Origin: a bacterium
GTDB taxonomy: Bacteria > Actinomycetota > Acidimicrobiia > Spongiisociales > JAENVV01
NCBI GenBank assembly: GCA_024641305.1
Contig: JAHEDI010000016.1
Location: 1 to 64,000, forward strand
Direction of reading: 5' to 3'
DNA length: 64,000 nt
Shown here: piece after piece, positions 29,438 through 37,611 of the stretch
Position numbering within the stretch: the first letter of the stretch is position 1
Layout of the letters: every line of letters starts with the position of its first letter
Program-made: the position numbers and the translations under genes
Notes under the pieces: generated by a model
Database searches by the model: none
What the model saw: only the letters and a program-made list of their open reading frames with translations
What the model was told of the DNA's origin: nothing

Positions 29438-31294
29438 TTAGATCATCTCCCGAATTTTTGTTTCGATCTCGGTAACCTTGAACGGCAAGGCGGATACTTT
29501 GTTCAATCCGACTGCATCGACGAGATATTCGGCTCGAAGTAATCGAATCAACTGACCGTTGTTCAGTTCAGGTACGAGGACCCGTTCATAGGATCTGAGC
29601 ACTTCGCCCAGGTTCGCCGGGAAGGGGTTGAGGTGCCGCAAGTGAACGTGAGCGACGGGCATACCGGCATTTCGGACCCGGCGTACGGCCGCCTTGATGA
29701 CCGGGAGGGTTGAGCCCCAGCCGATCACCAGGGTCCTGGCACCGTCGGGATCGTCAACTGCGACCGGCGCGATGTCATTGGCGATATTCGCAACCTTCCA
29801 GGCCCGGGTGTCAGTCATGAGTTGGTGGTTCGCCGGGTTGTATGACACGTTGCCGGAGACTTCTTCCTTCTCGAGGCCACCGATACGGTGTTCAAGACCG
29901 GGAGTTCCCGGTACCGCCCACTGGCGGGCGAAGGTCAGCGGGTCACGCACATATGGCATGAACTCTCCCGCCGGACCGTTGGGCTTCGTGGCGAACCGAA
30001 CCGTGAAATCAGGCAGCGAATCCCGTTCGGGAAGGCGCCAGGGTTCCGACCCGGTTGCGACACTATTGTCCGAGAGCAACAGGACGGGCGTCATGTATTT
30101 CGCGGCGATTCGAATGGCCTCGATAGCTGCGTCATAGGCATCCGAGGGCGAGCTGGCAGCCACGATCGGCAGGGGAGACTCGCCGTGGCGACCATACATG
30201 GCGAACAGCAGATCGGACTGTTCGGGCTTGGTTGGTAGACCGGTTGATGGCCCGCCTCGTTGGACATTGACAACAATGAGCGGAAGTTCGGTCATCATGG
30301 CCAGTGACAACGCCTCCGACTTCAGAGCAAGGCCCGGACCGCTCGTCCCGGTCACAGCCAAATGGCCTCCGAACGCCGCGCCGATACTGGCTGAGATCGC
30401 GGCAATTTCATCCTCGGCCTGGAACGTGCGCACGCCGAAATTCTTGTGGCGGGACAATTCGTGAAGAATGTCCGATGCCGGGGTGATCGGGTACGAACCA
30501 TAAAAGAGCGGAAGTCCGGTGGCCTTGGCGCCGGCGATCAATCCCCATGCGAGCGACAGGTTGCCAGAAATGGTCGTGTATTCGCCCGGTGGCAAACTTG
30601 CGGGCTTTACGGAAACCGCTGAGTTTTTGGTCGCTTCGGTCGTGAGTCCAAAGTTGTAGCCCGCTTTAAGGGTGGCGATATTGGCGGCCGCCACTTCGGG
30701 CTTCTTGCCAAATTGGGCTTCGATCCATTCGATGGTTGGTTCGAGCGGTCGGCTGTACAACCAGGCCATGAGGCCCAGCGCGAACATGTTCTTCGAGCGA
30801 AGTACGTCGCGGCCCGAAACGCCAGTGTCCTTGACGGCTTCCTTGGTCAGGGATTCCATTGGAGCTTCAATGACTTTGTATCCGTTGAGCGAGCCATCGC
30901 TTAGCGGGTTGGTTTCGTAGCCGGCTTTGGCCAGGTTGCGTTCTTCGAACGCTTCGGTGTTGATAACGATGGTGCCCATCGGTCGGAGGTCCGCCAGGTT
31001 GGACTTGAGGGCGGCCGGATTCATGGCCACCAGCACGTCCGGTTCGTCGCCAGCGGTCAGGATGTCGAAATCGGCGATCTGCACCTGAAAAGAAGAAACC
31101 CCGGGCAGTGTTCCGGCCGGGGCGCGGATTTCAGCAGGGAAACTGGGAAAGGTCGCCAGGTCGTTGCCAAAAGCGGCCGAGGCATCCGTGAAGCGGTTTC
31201 CCGCCAACTGCATGCCATCTCCAGAGTCACCGGCGAACCGAATGATCACTTTGTCGAGGAACTCTGGCTCTACGTCTTCGATCGTGGTAGACAC
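29438..31294 (-). CDS. korA: 2-oxoacid:ferredoxin oxidoreductase alpha subunit (gamma-alpha fusion)
   Basis: 618 residues. The N-terminal third is the gamma domain (IIRFAGDSGDGMQLAGNRF), followed by the alpha pyrimidine-binding domain (GNLSLAWGLIAGAKATGLPL; YPITPASDILHELSRH; FQAEDEIAAISASIGAAFGG) and the transketolase-C-like end. This is the standard actinobacterial KorA arrangement. The start is GTG at 31294 with an AAGGATGG ribosome site. A structured leader lies about 50-100 bp upstream. Confidence 0.93.
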   Translation of the reverse strand: MSTTIEDVEPEFLDKVIIRFAGDSGDGMQLAGNRFTDASAAFGNDLATFPSFPAEIRAPAGTLPGVSSFQVQIADFDILTAGDEPDVLVAMNPAALKSNLADLRPMGTIVINTEAFEERNLAKAGYETNPLSDGSLNGYKVIEAPMESLTKEAVKDTGVSGRDVLRSKNMFALGLMAWLYSRPLEPTIEWIEAQFGKKPEVAAANIATLKAGYNFGLTTEATKNSAVSVKPASLPPGEYTTISGNLSLAWGLIAGAKATGLPLFYGSYPITPASDILHELSRHKNFGVRTFQAEDEIAAISASIGAAFGGHLAVTGTSGPGLALKSEALSLAMMTELPLIVVNVQRGGPSTGLPTKPEQSDLLFAMYGRHGESPLPIVAASSPSDAYDAAIEAIRIAAKYMTPVLLLSDNSVATGSEPWRLPERDSLPDFTVRFATKPNGPAGEFMPYVRDPLTFARQWAVPGTPGLEHRIGGLEKEEVSGNVSYNPANHQLMTDTRAWKVANIANDIAPVAVDDPDGARTLVIGWGSTLPVIKAAVRRVRNAGMPVAHVHLRHLNPFPANLGEVLRSYERVLVPELNNGQLIRLLRAEYLVDAVGLNKVSALPFKVTEIETKIREMI

Positions 31295-31613
31295 GATTCC
31301 ATCCTTTTTTGTCTTGCTGGCTTTGACGCGGGAGGAGGAAGGTGAACCTGGCTCCTACCCGAGATGCACCTCGCCAGGTTACCCACTCTGGCGGGTTGTC
31401 TAGTCGTTATCGGAACGCCACCTGGAAACCTTTTGATATTCGTTGGTGCCGAATCACATCTGCCCGCTTTCCGGGATGACGAGGCCGTCGGGGCGTTTGC
31501 TCTGGAGGCCGAGGCGGCTCTCCTATGGGTCGTACAGCGATGTCGGGTTTTGACAAGATACCTTGGTCCCGACCGAATCCGCATGCAGTCTTTCGACTAC
31601 GGTAAGGTTCAGG
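31295..31613. other. Non-coding stretch before korA and a divergent lipoprotein
   Basis: 319 bases holding the korA leader (with inverted repeats at 31341-31393) and the promoter area of the plus-strand lipoprotein. A TTGACA at 31550-31555 could be a -35 for the latter, though the -10 17 bp on (CCGAAT) is weak. Reading frames across it do not look coding. Confidence 0.4.
31341..31393 (-). promoter_or_regulatory. Possible korA leader with two competing hairpins
   Basis: Hairpin 1 pairs 31341-31352 (GGTGAACCTGGC) with 31373-31383 (GCCAGGTTACC). Hairpin 2 pairs 31372-31377 (CGCCAG) with 31388-31393 (CTGGCG). The GCCAG segment at 31373-31377 is shared, so only one can form at a time, as in attenuators. 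On the korA transcript the order is CGCCAG, CTGGCG, then GCCAGG. Confidence 0.3.
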
Positions 31614-32702
31614 GTGCCCAATTCCCCCCTCCAACGTCTCAAAACCGGTCTTCTGTCCGGCGATTCCAACAACAGTCTTGGCCTTCGGAGCGGTGGGTCG
31701 AAGCGCTGGGGAGCGTTGATGCTGGTGCTCCTGATCGCCTGCGGTGGATCGGTCGAGCCTACCTCAACCACGGCGCCGCCCGTTCCCACCTCCGCCGCCC
31801 CGGTGGCGCCTTCCACTTCGACGACGACGACCGTAGCCATCGCCCTAATGGTGGTCATGGCCGAGGTGGTTTGCTACTCACTCGGGAGTGAGCCTGACCA
31901 GCACGACATCACCGTCACTGTCACAGGCGAACCGGGTAATACGGTCAACGGAGTGCTCGCCTGGGGAAGCTCGGGAGCAGAGCTCTTCAATGCCACTCTC
32001 GGATCCGAGCCAGTCGAGTTCTCCTTCTCGAAGGCAGTGCCCGGTCCTGGACGAGTCGTGATCTCGGATGATTCGGGGGAGAGAATCGAAATCCCGGTCA
32101 AAGCCGGCGTTTGCGAAACGGTGGTACCGGACACGACTCTGGAAATCGACGCCGTCGCTTTTTGTTTCGAAGGTGGCGAACCTGTCGTCGAGTACACGGT
32201 CCTGGCTTCGCCGGGGATCGGGACGGGCGGCGATGTGACGGTGTTCGTTACGGACATCGGGGGCGAGCTGATCTACGCCGAAACATTTGATGGCCCGGTC
32301 GCTGAGGGATCGGGCAGTATCGGCCTTGGGGATCGCTTAGGCCGGGTCACCGTCAATGCAACGGCTTCCTCCGGCGAGTCCTCGCCGATCAGTTTCCTTG
32401 AGATACCGGTCTGCGCTCAGGCGCCGCTGATCATCGTGACCGCCGAGGCCGCTTGTATAAGCCCCGACGAATGGGAACTAACGCTCGGCGTGGAAGGAGA
32501 ACCGGGTGTGGCCGGCAACTACTTCTACTCGTGGTTTGGGTCCTTCGATGGCGAAGTCGGTGAGTTTCGGATCGATCGTGATGGCTTCTGGGGGGAGACG
32601 CTGCCCTGGCCGGGTGACGTAGAGGGCCAGGTGTCGTTGGTTTCCTTCGAGGATGATGGGTTCGGCCCTATCGACGTTGACGTGCTTGCGTGCAATCCGT
32701 AG
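31614..32702 (+). CDS. Predicted lipoprotein with three cysteine-paired repeats
   Basis: A long positively charged N terminus (SGGSKRWGALMLVLLIACGG) ends in a lipobox Cys, then a Thr/Ser/Pro linker. Three modules of about 90-100 residues follow, each opening with a V-x-A-x-x-x-C strand (VMAEVVCYS, EIDAVAFCFEG, VTAEAACIS) and closing with a second Cys (VKAGVCETV, EIPVCAQ, VLACNP). They look like Ig-like beta domains, each closed by a disulfide. The start is uncertain: GTG 31614, ATG 31563 or ATG 31719. No function is recognised. Confidence 0.6.
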   Translation: MPNSPLQRLKTGLLSGDSNNSLGLRSGGSKRWGALMLVLLIACGGSVEPTSTTAPPVPTSAAPVAPSTSTTTTVAIALMVVMAEVVCYSLGSEPDQHDITVTVTGEPGNTVNGVLAWGSSGAELFNATLGSEPVEFSFSKAVPGPGRVVISDDSGERIEIPVKAGVCETVVPDTTLEIDAVAFCFEGGEPVVEYTVLASPGIGTGGDVTVFVTDIGGELIYAETFDGPVAEGSGSIGLGDRLGRVTVNATASSGESSPISFLEIPVCAQAPLIIVTAEAACISPDEWELTLGVEGEPGVAGNYFYSWFGSFDGEVGEFRIDRDGFWGETLPWPGDVEGQVSLVSFEDDGFGPIDVDVLACNP

Positions 32703-32709
32703 CGGGCAA

Positions 32710-34047
32710 CTAGCCCTGTGAGGGGGCGCGGAAGCCGACGATGTTGTGGTCCTCGAGTCGCTGACCGATCTCCAGGAGGCGGTCTTCTGACCAGGGCGGT
32801 CCAATGATCTGGATCGAAGGAGGCGGCGAGCCCGGCCCGATCAGCGGGGCGGCCAGAGCCGGCAAGCCCGCATGATTCACAAGGGCCGAAAACCATGAAA
32901 ACACCATTCGGTAGAAGTGTTCCTGCCCGTCGAAACGCATGATGTCGTCGCCGATGTACTTGGTGCGGGCGGGGACGGTCGGGGTGACGAGGACATCGAC
33001 CTGGTCGAACGTGGCAAGGAACGTGTTTGTGAGAGCTGCTCTCCAACGGTTGGCAGCGACGATGTCGCTCAGCGGTGTCTCCATGGCAGCGTTGATCCGG
33101 TCCACGACGTCCTGGCCATAGGCCTTGTCAGGATCTCGCATCCAGTCGCCGTGGAGCACGCTGACTTCGGCTGCCAACGTGGGGCCAATCATCCCGGGCA
33201 TCGAGAAGAACGGGTTCCGGACCTCGATCACCGTCGCGCCAATCTGTTCGAGAGATTCGAGGGTGTGTTCGAAGCTACGCCGAACCTCATCTTCCATAGG
33301 CGCGCTTTCGACCCAGGGTTGAGGGACCCCGACCCGCAGCCCACCGAGTCGCGAGATCGGCCTGGTGAGAGCGGCCGAATCGGGTACGGACCACGGGTCG
33401 AGCGGGTCATAGCCAGCCAGGACCCGGTAGGCAGTGGCCAGGTCACCGATGTTGGTTGCGAACGAGCCGACAGTATCGAGGGACTCGATGAGTGGAAACA
33501 CCCCGGTGATCGGGATCCGACCGTGGGTCGATTTGAGTCCGTAGATGCCGCACAGAGCGGCAGGAACTCGGACCGAGCCGCCGGTGTCGGTTCCAAGGGA
33601 GATCGGGACGATACCGGCGGCCACAGCCGCGGCGCTGCCGCCGGATGATCCCCCTGGGGACGTCTTGGTGTTCCATGGATTGAGCACCGGCCCGTACCAG
33701 GGGTTTTCCGACGAAAAGCCGAACGCGAACTCGTGCAGGCCCGTCCGGCCGATGATGACCGCCCCGGCCGATTCCAAACGGTCGACGACCGTTGCCGACT
33801 CGGTGGCTTCATATCGGTAGAACGATGAACCGCAAGTGGTTGTGCGGCCAGCCTGGTGGATGATGTCTTTGATGGCGATCGGTACCCCGGCCAGCGGTCC
33901 GCTCGCCGGGATCGTTTCCACCACTGAATCGTCGATCGAGTTAAATGCGTTCAGCTGGTCGGCGTGAGCTTTATCGAGAGCGGACTCGATGGCTGGACGG
34001 GCAGGCGAACCGGCGAGTACGTCGGCGGCTATTGACCGGGCGGTCAC
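32710..34047 (-). CDS. Amidase signature family hydrolase
   Basis: 445 residues. The Ser-cisSer-Lys triad is visible: Lys in VPIAIKDIIHQAG, cis-Ser in SPGGSSGGSAAA, and nucleophilic Ser in GTDTGGSVRVPAALCG. Members hydrolyse diverse amides; a stand-alone copy without gatB/gatC nearby argues against being GatA. Its start overlaps the DUF3048 lipoprotein stop by 4 bp, so it is the third gene of a minus-strand operon. Confidence 0.88.
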   Translation of the reverse strand: MTARSIAADVLAGSPARPAIESALDKAHADQLNAFNSIDDSVVETIPASGPLAGVPIAIKDIIHQAGRTTTCGSSFYRYEATESATVVDRLESAGAVIIGRTGLHEFAFGFSSENPWYGPVLNPWNTKTSPGGSSGGSAAAVAAGIVPISLGTDTGGSVRVPAALCGIYGLKSTHGRIPITGVFPLIESLDTVGSFATNIGDLATAYRVLAGYDPLDPWSVPDSAALTRPISRLGGLRVGVPQPWVESAPMEDEVRRSFEHTLESLEQIGATVIEVRNPFFSMPGMIGPTLAAEVSVLHGDWMRDPDKAYGQDVVDRINAAMETPLSDIVAANRWRAALTNTFLATFDQVDVLVTPTVPARTKYIGDDIMRFDGQEHFYRMVFSWFSALVNHAGLPALAAPLIGPGSPPPSIQIIGPPWSEDRLLEIGQRLEDHNIVGFRAPSQG

Positions 34048-35096
34048 CAGGAGACCGTTCGGTTATCGGGGAAGATATTGATCCATGGCCGACCCGGCGG
34101 GACCTCAAGGACGCTGCCATCCTCGGTGGTCAAGACGAAGAGGTCGTCGGCAGAGGCGCGGGTCCAGGTGCCTTGAACAACTTTTCCGCCCGCGAAAACC
34201 TGAGCCAGGCCGGTTCCGACAGTCTCCATCGCTGGGACGGCCGAGCCCGTTGACCCGGAAGCCGTGTATTTGCGGGCGTACAGCACGATCAGCGTGTCCA
34301 TTTCTATCGGTTGCTGGGTCTCCCCGTCCTGGGAAATCCAGTCCTGGGTGGCTCCGCCGGTACTGCGCTCGTAGCCAGATCCGTTCCAGGTCCAGGTGAC
34401 TTTAGTGGTTGAGGACCAGTCGAAAAAGATCTCGGTAGCCGCTTCTGCGTCAGCCGGGAATTCCCCCCACGTGAACATATCCGGGGGCGGAGCGTCATCA
34501 AACCCGCGTCGGTCCGCCTCGGTTCTGACCAGCTCGGTGTTGACGTAGAGGTTGTGCGGAGCGCGCCGGCTCGAAATTCGGAATGCAGGGCCGCGGATCT
34601 CGCCAAACCAGTTGATGTCGTACTTGTTGAGTACCCCCTGGACCCAGGGCTGGGCACCGGAGATGACAAACGTGGCTCCCAGGGGTGCCACCAGGGTCGG
34701 GTCGGTTGGGCGGCCAGAGCGGTTGGGTCCAACGTAGGGGCTGTCCTGGTCGTGGAATAGAGCGATGAATCGGGTCAAACTTGCCTCAACCGGGAGTTCG
34801 TACACGGCTGCTGCGGTTTCGAGGCCCGACTGAGGACGGGCGTTGGCGTGGTTATCGATCTTGATTGCCACGACGCGCCGGTCAAGGAGATCCGGGTTGA
34901 CGCTCTCGAGACCGGTGAGTGGCGAAGTTGGGCCAGGAGGAAGCGTGGTGGTGGTTGTCGTCGAAGTGCTCGTCGTCGTGGACGTCGTAGCGACAACCGT
35001 GGTGGTGGTCGATGTGGTGGTCGTGTCTTCAGCGTTGGACCCGCAGGCCACGAAGAGCAAGCTGAGTGCCAGAGAAAGAGGGATTAAGCGTTTCAT
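34044..35096 (-). CDS. DUF3048 (YerB-like) lipoprotein
   Basis: About 350 residues from ATG 35096. The signal peptide MKRLIPLSLALSLLFVAC ends in a lipobox, followed by a long Thr/Ser linker (residues about 25-55) and the DUF3048 domain (SPLTGL, RVVAIKIDNHANARPQSGL, YVGPNRSGRP, ISSRRAPHNLYVN). The family is extracellular and of unknown function. The ATG overlaps the stop of the upstream Cys-rich mini-gene. Confidence 0.85.
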   Translation of the reverse strand: MKRLIPLSLALSLLFVACGSNAEDTTTTSTTTTVVATTSTTTSTSTTTTTTLPPGPTSPLTGLESVNPDLLDRRVVAIKIDNHANARPQSGLETAAAVYELPVEASLTRFIALFHDQDSPYVGPNRSGRPTDPTLVAPLGATFVISGAQPWVQGVLNKYDINWFGEIRGPAFRISSRRAPHNLYVNTELVRTEADRRGFDDAPPPDMFTWGEFPADAEAATEIFFDWSSTTKVTWTWNGSGYERSTGGATQDWISQDGETQQPIEMDTLIVLYARKYTASGSTGSAVPAMETVGTGLAQVFAGGKVVQGTWTRASADDLFVLTTEDGSVLEVPPGRPWINIFPDNRTVSW

Positions 35097-35272
35097 CGGG
35101 GAACGACCTTTGATCGGGCGGCAGTTTGGGATCTTGGTGCGGGGCATGATGCCGCGGTCTCACCGTCGCAGCATTCGGCTTGGTTCAGGCCGAACATCGG
35201 GCAGGATCCATCCAGACAGGCAGCGTGTCCGTGCACATAACCCATCTGCCTTCGGCACCAGGCGCAGTTCAT
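35093..35272 (-). CDS. Small Cys-rich zinc-ribbon-like protein
   Basis: 59 residues: CAWCRR near the N terminus, then HGHAACLDGSCPMFG and NQAECCDGE. Seven or more Cys plus His in CxxC-type pairs suggest a zinc-binding mini-protein. It overlaps the DUF3048 start by 4 bp and so belongs to that operon. The start is not certain, since the nearest ribosome-like site (GGAGGA) is 20 nt away. Confidence 0.5.
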   Translation of the reverse strand: MNCAWCRRQMGYVHGHAACLDGSCPMFGLNQAECCDGETAASCPAPRSQTAARSKVVPR

Positions 35273-35370
35273 CGGGTCTGTCTCATCTGCTGTCCTCCAC
35301 GGATAACTTGGTTGCGATCGGCGGTCTCTATACACTCGGCGTGCCCTTCAACGGAGACACACCATCCCAC

Positions 35371-35880
35371 ATGAAAAAGCCAAAAGGGGTGTTTTCGAGA
35401 CTTTTCAACCGCCGCAGCGGGGTGGAAACCGAAGCTCCTGACCTCAGCGATCTTACCGCTCATCTTGCTATTGACCTTGACGCTATATCAAGTCGAGCGG
35501 GGGAGCCGGCCTTCATGGCCCCACCTGCCGGTGCCCAGCCATATTACGGATTCCAGCTACTGCCCGAAGTTGAGGTGTCAGGGTTCATCCTCGGAACGAT
35601 CACGGACTTCCTGCGCCACCAGAACCTCGATACCGGCGATGGGTTCATTCAGGCGCCTGACGGGAGCCGGGCCGGCCTCGAGTGGCGGATGAGTAGCGAG
35701 CCTTATGTCTTGATGATGGCGCCGCCGACCGCCAACCGGTGGGGTGTATGGATGGTTGGTTTCACCCATCGGATGGATTCGCTCGATGCGGCGCTCGCCA
35801 ATCTGACAATTGCTCAACCTGCCCTTGAAGATCGGTGGCGCCGTTGGCACGAAGCTCGATCTCAGAACAAGTTCGACTGA
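35371..35880 (+). CDS. Hypothetical protein
   Basis: 169 residues, soluble, with a Lys/Arg-rich head (KKPKGVFSRLFNRRSG) and a body containing VSGFILGTITDFLRHQNL and ALEDRWRRWHEARSQ. I recognise no family. An ATG at 35371 after ACGGAG is my start; GTG 35341 in frame would add ten residues and lies close to TACACT (35333-35338). It converges with sodX at a 4-bp gap and diverges from the Cys-rich operon. Confidence 0.6.
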   Translation: MKKPKGVFSRLFNRRSGVETEAPDLSDLTAHLAIDLDAISSRAGEPAFMAPPAGAQPYYGFQLLPEVEVSGFILGTITDFLRHQNLDTGDGFIQAPDGSRAGLEWRMSSEPYVLMMAPPTANRWGVWMVGFTHRMDSLDAALANLTIAQPALEDRWRRWHEARSQNKFD

Positions 35881-35884
35881 CTTG

Positions 35885-36295
35885 CTACCGGAGCCACCCC
35901 AGGCGTGAGATCGGTTGGTAACGGAACGTCGCCCTCCACCAGGTCGGCACAGGAATCGGGCCTAGGGTTCGGCTGTCTTCGGTTGACAGTTCCCGACGGT
36001 CGCCCATTACCCAGACATGCCCGTCAGGCACAATGGTGGCGTCAAAAGGGGAGGTGAGGCCGACCGCCCAACGGTCGATGGGCGCTCCGTTAATCGAGAC
36101 GACCCCGCCGGAGGCGCCGATGGTTTCCCCGCCGAGAGCCAGAACCCGCTTGATAACGAAAAGCCCGTTTTTGGATTCGAAAACGATGATGGCGCCTCGG
36201 CCAGGGGGTCGAGTCGTCCGAACTGCCACGATGGCGTCGCCCGGGAGTAGCGACGGTGTCATCGACGAGTGGGCAATGGTGAACCGTTTCAGCAT
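35885..36295 (-). CDS. sodX: NiSOD maturation protease (S26 signal peptidase-like)
   Basis: 136 residues of an S26-type serine protease. The nucleophile is in HSSMTPSL (Ser11) and the general base in VIKRVLALGGE (Lys49); GDRRELSTEDSRTLGPIP is the box-E-like end. It lacks the usual N-terminal membrane anchor. It is divergent from sodN, whose proprotein it should cut before the metal-binding His. The ATG at 36295 follows TAGCGT by 7 nt, a leaderless layout; GTG 36304 is the alternative. Confidence 0.85.
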   Translation of the reverse strand: MLKRFTIAHSSMTPSLLPGDAIVAVRTTRPPGRGAIIVFESKNGLFVIKRVLALGGETIGASGGVVSINGAPIDRWAVGLTSPFDATIVPDGHVWVMGDRRELSTEDSRTLGPIPVPTWWRATFRYQPISRLGWLR

Positions 36296-36302
36296 GCTGT
36301 TC

Positions 36303-36308
36303 ACGCTA
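36303..36308 (-). promoter_or_regulatory. Predicted -10 of sodX (leaderless)
   Basis: Minus-strand TAGCGT, then GAACAGC, then ATG. Within the same 64-bp divergent region a plus-strand TAGGGT (36323-36328) may be the sodN -10, with a conventional ribosome site GGAGGA (36351-36356) before sodN. Confidence 0.45.
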
Positions 36309-36359
36309 GTTCGTCAGGGGTGTAGGGTCGGAGTCGACATTCCAAACGACGGAGGACTT

Positions 36360-36776
36360 ATGAGAATCTTCAAACCTGCCACCACGGCGTACGCCCATTG
36401 TGATCTGTTCTGCGGCGTATACGATCCGGCTCAGGCCAAGATCGAAGCCCTGTCGGTCCTCAAATCGGCGCAGAAATATCAGGACAGCACGGATGAGGTT
36501 TTCCGGGCCAGGGCCCTCGCCATCAAAGAAGAGCGTGCCGAGGTTTGTAAACACGACCTGATGGTTCTCTGGGCCGACTTCTTCGGTCCTGAGCACGTCG
36601 AGCAGTTCCCTCAGCTTCATGACCTCTTCTGGCGGGCCATCCGGGCCGCAGGAGCTGCCAAGAAGTCAGTCGACCCGGCCGACGGAGAAAAGCTTGTGGC
36701 TCTGATCGATGAAATCTCCGCGATCTTCTGGCAGACCGACAAAGCCAAAGGGATGGGCGTCTACCCACCCACCTAA
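36360..36776 (+). CDS. sodN: Nickel superoxide dismutase with variant Ni-hook
   Basis: 138 residues. A 12-residue leader (MRIFKPATTAYA) is followed by the nickel hook HCDLFCGVYDP; after cleavage the His amine, Cys2 and Cys6 would bind Ni. The four-helix body (KEERAEVCKHDLMVLWADFF, HVEQFPQLHDLFWRAI, DEISAIFWQTDKAKG) matches NiSOD. Position 5 of the hook is Phe where characterised enzymes have Pro (HCDLPCG). The next gene to the left, sodX, should process it. There is a ribosome site GGAGGA. Confidence 0.93.
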   Translation: MRIFKPATTAYAHCDLFCGVYDPAQAKIEALSVLKSAQKYQDSTDEVFRARALAIKEERAEVCKHDLMVLWADFFGPEHVEQFPQLHDLFWRAIRAAGAAKKSVDPADGEKLVALIDEISAIFWQTDKAKGMGVYPPT

Positions 36777-36785
36777 CCGTGATTG

Positions 36786-36864
36786 CTGGAACCCTGGGTT
36801 AAACCCAGGGTTCCAGTGCGCGGATTCCGCGCACTCTGGCCCTGAGAACAACCCAGGGTTCCAG
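36786..36864. repeat. Cluster of palindromic repeats between sodN and an ABC operon
   Basis: Arms 36786-36800 and 36802-36816 form a perfect 15-bp palindrome (CTGGAACCCTGGGTT and its complement). A second hairpin (GTGCGCGG/CCGCGCAC) spans 36816-36834. A third copy of AACCCAGGGTTCCAG occurs at 36850-36864. The genes on both sides converge, so it may end both transcripts, or be a dispersed repeat of this genome. Confidence 0.7.
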
Positions 36865-36870
36865 CTAACG

Positions 36871-37611
36871 CTAGGCCATATCCTGCTTGCGGAGTAGCCA
36901 CGTCGTGGCCGTAATGGAAATGGCCGTCAGCACGAGAACTTTGACCACGGCGCCGCCGGTACCCGGTGTCAGCGTGGCGAGCAAGTCGTCTACGTCTCGA
37001 GGCAAGTCGCCGCCAAGGTCGGCGTAGGCGGTCAGGCCGATTCTCCAGATGGATGAAGCTGCCACGCCGTCGACGACCCGAGCGATGATCCCTTCCCAAA
37101 TCAGGATGTACGCCAGGCCGATCAGGGTCGAGCGGCGTGCGATCAGGCCAATCGGAACGAAGACCGCCGAGTAGCCGACGGCGATGATGACCATGGCAAC
37201 CAGCATTGGCCAACCGATGCCATTGTTGCCGGTGGCTCTGGCCCCCAACCACCATGCGAGCAGAATTCCGAGCGTCGATACGGCCATCACCGTGGCAACC
37301 GACGCCAGTAGGGAAGATACCGCAACCAACCAACGCGGGATTGGTTTGACAAGTAGATACGGCATCGTGTTTTCGGTTCGTTCGTCTCCGAGAGCCGCCC
37401 CGGCGGTGATGAGGCCGGTCACCGGAAGGGCCACCGCCAGAAAAAGCCCAACGGTTACTTCCGAGAAGCTGCGCTCCGTCAGATCGAAGGTCAGCATCAA
37501 CAGAGCGTGGGCGGCCGTGGCGAACACGAGGAGGATGGCGATGCGCCTTTGCATGAGTCGCCTGAGGATGTTGAAGAAGATGGCCGCCCCGGGCCTGATG
37601 GTCCTGGTCAT
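36871..37611 (-). CDS. ABC transporter permease
   Basis: 246 residues with six predicted helices and no ATPase domain, of the ABC-2 type. ALGDERTENTMPYLLVKPIPR is the typical cytoplasmic loop of this group. It is the last gene in a four-gene minus-strand operon, overlapping the preceding ATPase gene by 4 bp. The substrate is unknown. Confidence 0.85.
   Translation of the reverse strand: MTRTIRPGAAIFFNILRRLMQRRIAILLVFATAAHALLMLTFDLTERSFSEVTVGLFLAVALPVTGLITAGAALGDERTENTMPYLLVKPIPRWLVAVSSLLASVATVMAVSTLGILLAWWLGARATGNNGIGWPMLVAMVIIAVGYSAVFVPIGLIARRSTLIGLAYILIWEGIIARVVDGVAASSIWRIGLTAYADLGGDLPRDVDDLLATLTPGTGGAVVKVLVLTAISITATTWLLRKQDMA

Noticed and set aside
31364..31891. Plus-strand frame upstream of the three-repeat lipoprotein
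   Set aside because: No family match, poor codon bias, and it overlaps the lipoprotein gene in another frame.
36709..36897. Small plus-strand frame over the palindromic repeats with NPGF repeats
   Set aside because: The repeated peptide comes from the palindromes; part of it overlaps sodN in another frame.
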